Assembly: GCA_046566095.1 (NCBI GenBank)
Contig: JBKHXI010000195.1
Location: 1-12,328 of the forward strand
DNA from: CAMPJU01 sp046566095
GTDB lineage: Bacteria > Pseudomonadota > Gammaproteobacteria > Xanthomonadales > Xanthomonadaceae
Direction of reading: 5' to 3'
Length of the DNA: 12,328 nucleotides
The first letter of the stretch is position 1; every line of letters starts with the position of its first letter. A program made the position numbers and the translations under genes. The notes below the pieces were generated by a model. The model saw nothing but the letters and a program-made list of their open reading frames with translations, was not told the DNA's origin and did no database searches. Shown one piece after another: positions 1 to 5,088 of this stretch.

Positions 1-917
1 CAGAAGTTGCCGAACTCGACGCGGGAGAAACCGCCCGACACCACGACCGCGGATTGCTGTACAGGCGTGGTCACCGTATCGCCATCGAGGGCGACGGGGC
101 CGAGGATGTCGCCGGGTTCGGAGTTGAACCAGTTGCTCTCGTTCGGTTCGCCCTCGGTCACCGTATACAGATCAGGCGCCAGGCCGGTCCAGAGCACGGT
201 GCCGCCGCTGTTGGTGGACTGGGTCTGCGGATCCGGCGACCCGCCGAGCGGATCGATGGTCATCGGCCAGCCTTCCAGGCTGAGATCGACAGCCGGGTTG
301 TAGGCGCCGTTGGCATCCGCATCGTAGTACTTGAAAGCTTCGAGATTGCCGCTGGGATCTGGAGGCGGCGGTACGTCGCGGTCCTGAGTGCGGAAATTGT
401 CGGTCTTGGTATGCCCGGACACGAAGCCGAAGGTGCCGTTGCCGGGCGCGTAGTCGCTGATGCGCGTGATCCAGACCTTGTAGACGCCGCCATTGTTGGG
501 GGTGTCGGCGTAGGGCATGAGCTGGATCGAGATGCCGCCGCAAAGCCCCGTGTTACTTGCGGTCGCATGGGTGCCGCCGTCATACGTGGCGATCACGCCG
601 CCGCTGACCGTGAAGGCGCGTTCGCCGATCGCATCGCTGGACAGGAGCGTGGACCCGGACGGGTCGGTGACCTGGAAGTAGTACTGCCCGTCGTCGAGAG
701 AGCCCGAACTGCATTGCGCGTTGTTCGGCCCGCCATTGAGGTATACGTCCGATTTCAACGCATAGTTGTTGGCGTTGACCGTAGTCCCGCCGGGCAGGCT
801 GGTATAGATCGCGCCGTTGATGGCATGCGCCCACAAGGCGCCTGCACAGAGGCTGGCGAGCAACAACAGAAGATTCGCCGCGGCACGCCGCGGCCAGGAA
901 CTGGGAGTGCGGTTCAT
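1..917 (-). CDS. secreted protein with SdrD-B/prealbumin-like domain (3' end missing)
   Basis: Reading the minus strand from the ATG at 917 gives 305 uninterrupted codons to the window edge, so the C-terminus is missing. AGGTGG (922-927) lies four bases before the ATG. Residues 1-32 form a signal peptide: basic start, hydrophobic LLLLLASLCAGALWA, likely cleavage after AHA. Residues 33-180 look like a beta-rich extracellular domain with a YYFQVTDPSGSTLL segment and two cysteines (C69, C126). A DVPPPPDPSG linker follows. Residues 191-305 resemble an SdrD-B/SpaA prealbumin-like repeat: FKYYDADANGAYNPAVD is a likely Ca-binding loop, then an EGW motif, and VEFGNF at the edge matches the usual end of such a repeat. 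Function is unknown; a surface or matrix role is inferred. GC is about 60% in the stretches I counted, clearly below the neighbouring genes, so recent transfer or relaxed selection is possible. No sortase or autotransporter signal can be judged without the 3' end. Confidence 0.8.
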   Translation of the reverse strand, partial: MNRTPSSWPRRAAANLLLLLASLCAGALWAHAINGAIYTSLPGGTTVNANNYALKSDVYLNGGPNNAQCSSGSLDDGQYYFQVTDPSGSTLLSSDAIGERAFTVSGGVIATYDGGTHATASNTGLCGGISIQLMPYADTPNNGGVYKVWITRISDYAPGNGTFGFVSGHTKTDNFRTQDRDVPPPPDPSGNLEAFKYYDADANGAYNPAVDLSLEGWPMTIDPLGGSPDPQTQSTNSGGTVLWTGLAPDLYTVTEGEPNESNWFNSEPGDILGPVALDGDTVTTPVQQSAVVVSGGFSRVEFGNF

Positions 918-1119
918 GTGGCCACCTGCTCAAGGGTTGCGGAGTCCGACTTCCGCCTCCTGCACCTGGTGGTGGCAGTACCGCATGAATGAAGCCGTGC
1001 CGGAAAGGACGCAGGTCAACGCAAATTTCGGCCAACGTGGCGACGGACGGCGCGAGATGCAAGACGAGTGGTGAGGCGGTCGGTCCTGACAGGCACCAGG
1101 TCGCGCCAGCACCCCCTTG

Positions 1120-1149
1120 TCCCGGTCCCGATCCCGATCCCGATCCCGA
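1120..1149. repeat. TCCCGR hexanucleotide tandem repeat, G-quadruplex motif on minus strand
   Basis: Five head-to-tail units are present: one TCCCGG and four TCCCGA. The array ends one base into the DUF4105 stop codon region. On the minus strand, which is the mRNA sense of that gene, it reads GGGATCGGGATCGGGATC then GGGACCGGG. That is five G3 tracts separated by 3-nt loops, which fits the standard G-quadruplex pattern. GGGNATC-type quadruplex repeats have been described as enriched in Xanthomonas (recalled, not checked). The position right after a stop codon would place it in the 3' untranslated RNA. It could act as an mRNA end or pausing structure, or it could be a neutral simple repeat. Confidence 0.75.
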
Positions 1150-2412
1150 TCAGTGTGACGGCCGCTGGCCCGTGGCTGCGGCAGGCAGACGCCAACGCCA
1201 GGCGATCGCCAGCGCCAGGTGCGGCGGCAGCAGCAGCGCGATCCAGGGCAGGTTGTCCTGCGCGGCGGGGAGCAGCTGCAGCGGCAGGGTGGCCAGTGCG
1301 CTGGCGGCGACCAGCCAGCGCGCGCGGGTGAACCATCGCCCGGGCGCCTGCCCGCGGGCGACCCGCCAGCCGCCGGGTAGCGCCAGCAGGCACAGCGGGC
1401 TCAGCAGCAGCAGGTTGTGGTTGGACCAGGCCGCCCAGTGCGCGGTGCAGCACCACAGGAACGCGAGCAGCAGCCCCGCGGTGGCGCACGCCGCCCAGAA
1501 CGGCAGGGCGAGCGCCGCCAGCGCCCGGGGCCGCGCGCGCCCGAGCAGCAGCGCGCCGCCGGCCAGGGCCAGGCCCGCCAGCAGCTGCGGCCACCAGCGC
1601 CGCGGCAGCGGAGCGGGTTCGGGCGCGATCCGGTGCGGCAGGAGCGCCTGCTCGGCCACGACCAGCGGCCGGCCGTCGGCATGCCGCACGGCGCGCAGGC
1701 CGTCGGCCAGGCGCATCGGCACGAAGCCGGCCTGCCAGCGGTCCAGCGGCGCGTCGGCGCGCGGGCCCAGGCCCAGGTCGAAGCCCAGCGCCATCCACCG
1801 CGCCGGCCGCGCCAGCCGCACCGCCTCGCCGCGGAAGGTCAGCCCGCCGGCGTCGTGCGCCAGCTGCGGCCGCAGGGCGCCGCCGAGCGCGCGGTCGAGC
1901 GCGTCGCGCACCCGGGTCGAGCAGTTGTCGAGGAAATAGTCGTAGCCGTAGCGCGCGTTCTCCGGGCGGGCGTTGGCCGCCAGGTCCGCGGCCAGCGCGC
2001 GCGCCTGCGCCGGGTCCAGGTCCAGCCACTGGATCGCCACGCCGCGCCCGGTCTGCCGGTAGTACGCCAGGTCCTGTTCCAGCGGCAGGGCCACCAGCAT
2101 GTACTGCATGCGGCCGCGCACGAAGCGGCCGACGAAGCCGGGCTCCTCCAGGTCGAAGTAGCCGAAGTTGTAGGACACCGGCCCGGGCGCGGCCGGGTCG
2201 TCGACCACGATCGCGTTGTGGCCGAAGCGTTCCCAGAAGATCTCGCCCGGCTGCATCGTCATCACGCCGATCCGCGGCGCGGCCTGGGCGAGCGCCAGCA
2301 GCGGCCACAGCCACAGCACCAGCACCAGCACCGCAGGAGCGGGCCTCGCCCGCGATCGCGCCCCGGTTGCCGCGCGCGGTCGCGGGCAAGGCCCGCTCCT
2401 ACGCATCGGCAT
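1150..2412 (-). CDS. DUF4105 / Lnb-like membrane protein, putative lipoprotein N-acyltransferase
   Basis: The 420-residue product has a signal or anchor segment (hydrophobic residues 28-42, AQA at 42-44), a periplasmic domain to about 270, and five predicted membrane segments (about 273-291, 300-322, 332-348, 366-382, 388-406). The periplasmic part carries FWERFGHNAIVV (His65) and FLDNCSTRVRD (Cys164). This His-then-Cys order is typical of permuted NlpC/P60-LRAT-like folds, whose cysteine transfers acyl groups. The NHNLLLLSP motif at 331-339 resembles the conserved segment of the five-helix Lnb membrane domain. The Bacteroides protein Lnb, of the same DUF4105 family, N-acylates lipoproteins. 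Here the gene follows corC, where lnt lies in E. coli, so the same job is inferred but unproven. The start is uncertain. From ATG 2412 it overlaps corC by 14 nt and residues 4-27 are REP-encoded; GTG at 2331 would give a cleaner signal peptide and leave the REP pair intergenic. Confidence 0.85.
   Translation of the reverse strand: MPMRRSGPCPRPRAATGARSRARPAPAVLVLVLWLWPLLALAQAAPRIGVMTMQPGEIFWERFGHNAIVVDDPAAPGPVSYNFGYFDLEEPGFVGRFVRGRMQYMLVALPLEQDLAYYRQTGRGVAIQWLDLDPAQARALAADLAANARPENARYGYDYFLDNCSTRVRDALDRALGGALRPQLAHDAGGLTFRGEAVRLARPARWMALGFDLGLGPRADAPLDRWQAGFVPMRLADGLRAVRHADGRPLVVAEQALLPHRIAPEPAPLPRRWWPQLLAGLALAGGALLLGRARPRALAALALPFWAACATAGLLLAFLWCCTAHWAAWSNHNLLLLSPLCLLALPGGWRVARGQAPGRWFTRARWLVAASALATLPLQLLPAAQDNLPWIALLLPPHLALAIAWRWRLPAAATGQRPSH
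2335..2400. repeat. REP pair (BIME-like inverted repeat) between corC and DUF4105 gene
   Basis: Arms 2335-2361 and 2374-2400 match as inverted copies at 25 of 27 positions, with a 12-nt loop. Each arm begins AGGAGCGGGCC and contains its own small palindrome (GCGGGC-CTT-GCCCGC in the right copy), as expected for two REP units in opposite orientation. The family resembles the xanthomonad (G)TAGGAGCGGGCCTTGCCCGCGACC type. The right copy overlaps the corC stop codon (TAG, 2399-2401). The whole element lies within the DUF4105 reading frame if that gene starts at 2412. Confidence 0.8.
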
Positions 2413-3259
2413 GCACGCTCACGTGCAGGGCGTGCAGGCGGCGGGCGTCGGCGCGGGCCACGCGGAAGCTGAAGCGGCCGAGGGTCAGTTCCTCGCCGGC
2501 GTCGGGCAGGTGGCCGATCGCGGCGGTCACCAGGCCGCCGATGGTGTCGTATTCGTCGTCGTCGAAGTCGGCGCCGAAGCGCTCGTTGAAGTCGCCGATC
2601 GGGGTGAGCGCGTCGACCACGTACTGGCCGTCGGCCTGCGCGGCGATCAGCTTGGTGACGTCCTCGGCCTCGTCGTGCTCGTCGTCGATCTCGCCGACGA
2701 TCTGCTCGAGCACGTCCTCGATGGTGACCAGCCCGGCCACCCCGCCGTACTCGTCGACCACGATCGCCATGTGGTTGCGCGACTGCCGGAACTCGCGCAG
2801 CAGCACGTTGAGCTTCTTCGACTCGGGGATCAGCACCGCCGGCCGCAGCAGCTCGCGCACGCTGCGCGGACCGTTGTCGGCGACCACGCCGCGCAGCAGG
2901 TCCTTGGCCAGCAGCACGCCCAGGATCTCGTCCTTGTCCTCGCCGTGCACCGGGAAGCGCGAATGGCCGGATTCGACCACCTCGCGCATCAGGTCGATCA
3001 GGCGCGCGTCGCCAGACAGCGCGACCATCCGCGAGCGGGGCACCATGACGTCGCCCACGGTCAGGTCCTCGATCGCGATCGCGCCCTCCATCATGCTCAG
3101 GGTGTCGGCCGCGATCAGGCCGTCGGCCTGGGCGTCGCGCAGCAGTTCCACGAGGTCCTGGCGGGTGGTCGGTTCGCCGGAGAGGGCGGCGCCGATGCGC
3201 TCGATCCAGCTGCGTCGCTTGTCGCCGCCGTCCGGCGGGCTACTGTCGTCTTCGGGCAT
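2399..3259 (-). CDS. corC: CorC/YbeX-type CBS-domain protein (HlyC/CorC family)
   Basis: The 286-residue soluble protein has the full CorC layout. An acidic, charged N-terminus is followed by CBS domain 1 at about 68-125 (VGDVMVPRSRM, GHSRFPV), CBS domain 2 at about 133-192 (NHMAIVVDEYGGVAGLVTIEDVLEQIVGEI), and a transporter-associated CorC_HlyC domain at about 207-283 (FDDDEYDTIGGLV). There is no DUF21 membrane domain, so this is the short cytosolic YbeX form. Family members are linked to magnesium/cobalt efflux, and YbeX has also been tied to ribosome metabolism. The start at 3259 is the only reasonable one: an in-frame TAG lies 14 codons upstream with no ATG, GTG or TTG between. However, no clear Shine-Dalgarno is visible (CCCACGAG-ATG). 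The gene follows ybeY after a 163-nt gap, unusually long for this operon. The stop codon is TAG from the adjoining REP element. Confidence 0.93.
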   Translation of the reverse strand: MPEDDSSPPDGGDKRRSWIERIGAALSGEPTTRQDLVELLRDAQADGLIAADTLSMMEGAIAIEDLTVGDVMVPRSRMVALSGDARLIDLMREVVESGHSRFPVHGEDKDEILGVLLAKDLLRGVVADNGPRSVRELLRPAVLIPESKKLNVLLREFRQSRNHMAIVVDEYGGVAGLVTIEDVLEQIVGEIDDEHDEAEDVTKLIAAQADGQYVVDALTPIGDFNERFGADFDDDEYDTIGGLVTAAIGHLPDAGEELTLGRFSFRVARADARRLHALHVSVHADA

Positions 3260-3422
3260 CTCGTGGGCGGAGCGGCCCCGGGGCCGGGGCGGTCGCCGTG
3301 CAGTCTAGCGCGGATGCGCGGCGGTCCGGTGAAACGTCCTTCCCGTGGCGCCGCGGGGCGGGGCGGGGAGCGCGGGCCGGCCGCGGACGCGGCGCCGGCG
3401 TGCCCGACGTTACCCGCCGGGC
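3260..3422. other. ybeY-corC intergenic gap with GC palindrome and G-tracts
   Basis: This 163-nt stretch has no gene. It holds a perfect 12-bp palindrome GGCCCCGGGGCC at 3274-3285. It also holds plus-strand G-tracts at 3355-3358, 3360-3363, 3365-3368 and 3374-3376 that fit a G-quadruplex pattern. I saw no convincing promoter or intrinsic terminator, though the length leaves room for a separate corC promoter. Confidence 0.5.
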
Positions 3423-3905
3423 TCAGTCTTCCCGATAGGGGTCGTCGACGCCCAGGCCCGCCAGGATCTCGCGCTCGAGCTGCTCCATGCACTCGGCCTC
3501 GGTGTCGTCGGCGTGGTTCCAGCCCAGCAGATGCAGGGCGCCGTGCACCGTGAGGTGCGCGTAATGGGCGTTGAGTGGCTTGCCCTGCTCGCGGGCCTCG
3601 CGGGCGATCACCGGCGCGCACAGCACCAGGTCGCCGAGCACCGGCAGGGTCACCCCCTTGGGCAGCCCCGCGGGCAGCTCGGCGGGAAAACTGAGTACGT
3701 TGGTCGCCTGGTCGCGGCCGCGGTAGTGGCGGTTGAGCGCGCGGCCCTCGCGCGCGTCCACGATCCGGATCGCCAGGTCCGCCTGGCGGATGCGGCCGTC
3801 GAGCGCGGCCGCCACCCAGCGCCGGAAGCTGGCCGCCGCGGGCAGGCCCGCGCGCGGCAGGCCGTAGCTGACGGCGACTTCGAGCCGGCACGGACCCCGG
3901 GTCAT
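3423..3905 (-). CDS. ybeY: endoribonuclease YbeY (rRNA maturation factor)
   Basis: The 160-residue product carries the YbeY zinc signature near its C-terminus: HLTVHGALHLLGWNH, with metal-binding His121, His125 and His131. It also has the family's RIVD segment (47-50) and LNRHYRGRDQATNVLSFP (57-74). YbeY is a single-strand-specific metallo-endoribonuclease that acts with the 70S ribosome in 16S rRNA 3'-end maturation and quality control. The usual motif ends G-Y/H-D-H; here it reads G-W-N-H, with Asn130 at the common Asp position, while all three zinc ligands remain. The ATG at 3905 has GGGAGA nine bases upstream. It lies between phoH and corC on the same strand, matching E. coli ybeZ-ybeY-ybeX. 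Confidence 0.95.
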   Translation of the reverse strand: MTRGPCRLEVAVSYGLPRAGLPAAASFRRWVAAALDGRIRQADLAIRIVDAREGRALNRHYRGRDQATNVLSFPAELPAGLPKGVTLPVLGDLVLCAPVIAREAREQGKPLNAHYAHLTVHGALHLLGWNHADDTEAECMEQLEREILAGLGVDDPYRED

Positions 3906-3974
3906 CGCGGCGCTTCTCCCGATGCGCGAACCCGGATTCTACCCGCAGCGGCGGTCGCGGCCGCGGGCGCCCGC

Positions 3975-3997
3975 GGCGCGCCCGCCGGGGGCGCGCC
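3975..3997. repeat. perfect 9-bp GC-only inverted repeat in phoH-ybeY gap
   Basis: The arms GGCGCGCCC (3975-3983) and GGGCGCGCC (3989-3997) pair perfectly around a 5-nt loop. There is no T-tract on either side, so it is not a standard intrinsic terminator. It may be an mRNA processing or stabilising hairpin between phoH and ybeY. Confidence 0.5.
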
Positions 3998-4027
3998 GGA
4001 CGCGATGGCGGCAGGTCGCGTCCTACG
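3998..4027 (-). repeat. degenerate REP-like palindrome overlapping phoH stop
   Basis: Arms GGACGCGA (3998-4005) and TCGCGTCC (4016-4023) form a perfect 8-bp stem with a 10-nt loop. On the minus strand the element begins GTAGGACGCGACC, which has the head (GTAGGA) and tail (CGCGACC) of the REP units elsewhere in this window but lacks their central hairpin. The phoH stop codon TAG (4023-4025) is part of GTAGGA. Membership of the REP family is an inference from this short match. Confidence 0.5.
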
Positions 4028-5003
4028 GTTCACGGGCGGACGGATCCTGTCCCCGCGCGTCGTAGGCGCCGACGATCCGCGCCACCAGCGGATGCCGCAC
4101 CACGTCGCGCGCGTCGAAGAAGGTGAAGCCGATGCCCTCGACCCCGCGCAGCACGTCCAGGGCATCCTTGAGGCCGGACTTCTGGTGCTTGGGCAGGTCG
4201 ACCTGGGTCAGGTCGCCGGTGACCACCGCGGTCGAGCCGAAGCCGATCCGGGTCAGGAACATCTTCATCTGCTCGATCGAGGTGTTCTGCGCCTCGTCCA
4301 GGATCACGAACGCGTCGTTGAGCGTGCGCCCGCGCATGTAGGCCAGCGGCGCCACTTCGATCACGTTCTTCTCCAGCAGCTTGACCACCTTCTCCACGCC
4401 CAGCATCTCGTACAGCGCGTCGTACAGCGGGCGCAGGTAGGGATCGACCTTCGACGCCAGGTCGCCGGGCAGGAAGCCGAGCTTCTCGCCGGCCTCCACC
4501 GCCGGCCGCACCAGGATCAGCCGCTGCACCCGCGCCTCGTTCAGCGCCTCGACCGCCATCGCCACCGCCAGGAAGGTCTTGCCGGTGCCGGCCGGGCCGA
4601 TGCCGAAGTTGATGTCGTGGGTGGCGATCGCGTGCAGGTACCGGGCCTGGTTCGGCCCGCGCCCGCGGATGGTGCCGCGCTTGACCCGGACCGCGACCTC
4701 CTGCGGCTCGATGCCGTCGGCCGCGACCCGCTCGGCGCCGGCCTCGCTCAGGTGCAGGTGGATGGCCGCCGGGTCGAGGGTGACGCCGGCGGTCTCGTCC
4801 CAGAGCCGGCGCAGCAGCCGTTCGGCGGCAACCACGGCCGCTTCGGGGCCGGTGATCCGGAACACCTGGCCGCGGTTGCCCAGCTGCACGCCCATGCGCA
4901 GTTCGATCTGGCGCAGGTGCGCGTCGAACGGCCCGGCGAGGTTGGCCAGGCGCTCGGCATCGGGCGGGTCGAGGACGAACTCGGACGTGGCGGTGTCGGG
5001 CAT
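4023..5003 (-). CDS. phoH: PhoH family protein (YbeZ-type ATPase)
   Basis: The 326-residue product is a PhoH/YbeZ P-loop ATPase. An N-terminal region at about 1-110 includes the RNA-binding-like stretch DAHLRQIELRMGVQLGNRG. The ATPase domain follows, with Walker A GPAGTGKT (136-143), LVRPAVEAGEKLGFLPGDL (164-182) and Walker B FVILDEAQN (232-240), then the sensor-like VVTGDLTQVDLP (260-271). YbeZ partners YbeY in ribosomal RNA metabolism. I chose ATG 5003 (MPDTATSEF) because homologous sequence begins there. The frame stays open to an ATG at 5201, but that extension (MWIRAALST...) would lie antisense to the amidohydrolase signal peptide and looks non-coding. The Shine-Dalgarno is weak. It leads the phoH-ybeY-corC-DUF4105 cluster and is followed by a 117-nt gap with two hairpins. 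Confidence 0.93.
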   Translation of the reverse strand: MPDTATSEFVLDPPDAERLANLAGPFDAHLRQIELRMGVQLGNRGQVFRITGPEAAVVAAERLLRRLWDETAGVTLDPAAIHLHLSEAGAERVAADGIEPQEVAVRVKRGTIRGRGPNQARYLHAIATHDINFGIGPAGTGKTFLAVAMAVEALNEARVQRLILVRPAVEAGEKLGFLPGDLASKVDPYLRPLYDALYEMLGVEKVVKLLEKNVIEVAPLAYMRGRTLNDAFVILDEAQNTSIEQMKMFLTRIGFGSTAVVTGDLTQVDLPKHQKSGLKDALDVLRGVEGIGFTFFDARDVVRHPLVARIVGAYDARGQDPSAREP

Positions 5004-5088
5004 CGGTCGGACCCGGGCGGCGCATGGCTTGCTTGCGCCGGCGCCGGCTTTTTCGCACAGTGCGGACGGGAAGGGCAGGAGTGTACGG
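5004..5088. promoter_or_regulatory. divergent intergenic region phoH / amidohydrolase
   Basis: This 85-nt gap separates the divergent starts of phoH (minus) and the amidohydrolase (plus), so promoters for both are expected here. I could not identify convincing -35/-10 pairs. A perfect 12-bp palindrome GCCGGCGCCGGC (5037-5048), followed by five T residues, is the only notable structure. Confidence 0.4.
5077..5081 (+). promoter_or_regulatory. ribosome binding site fixing amidohydrolase start
   Basis: AGGAG lies seven bases before ATG 5089. This is the best Shine-Dalgarno in the window. It selects 5089 as the start, directly before a signal peptide, although the same frame is open far upstream inside antisense phoH. 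Confidence 0.8.

Noticed and set aside
820..917. Twin-arginine (Tat) signal in the secreted protein (PRR near residue 10)
   Set aside because: The residues after RR are AAANLL and do not fit the S/T-R-R-x-F-L-K consensus; a Sec signal explains it better.
918..1119. Promoter or riboswitch upstream of the secreted protein gene
   Set aside because: A minus-strand GTTGACC near 1011-1018 resembles a -35 box but no matching -10 was found, and no known riboswitch core such as the c-di-GMP aptamer could be recognised.
1636..1660. GCAGGAGCGCCTGC resembling a REP unit inside the DUF4105 gene
   Set aside because: It lacks the REP tail and core, and is fully explained by coding sequence for the QALLPHR region.
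5037..5053. GCCGGCGCCGGC followed by TTTTT as an intrinsic terminator
   Set aside because: A usable loop leaves only about four base pairs of stem, and it sits in a divergent promoter region with no plus-strand transcript expected to end there.
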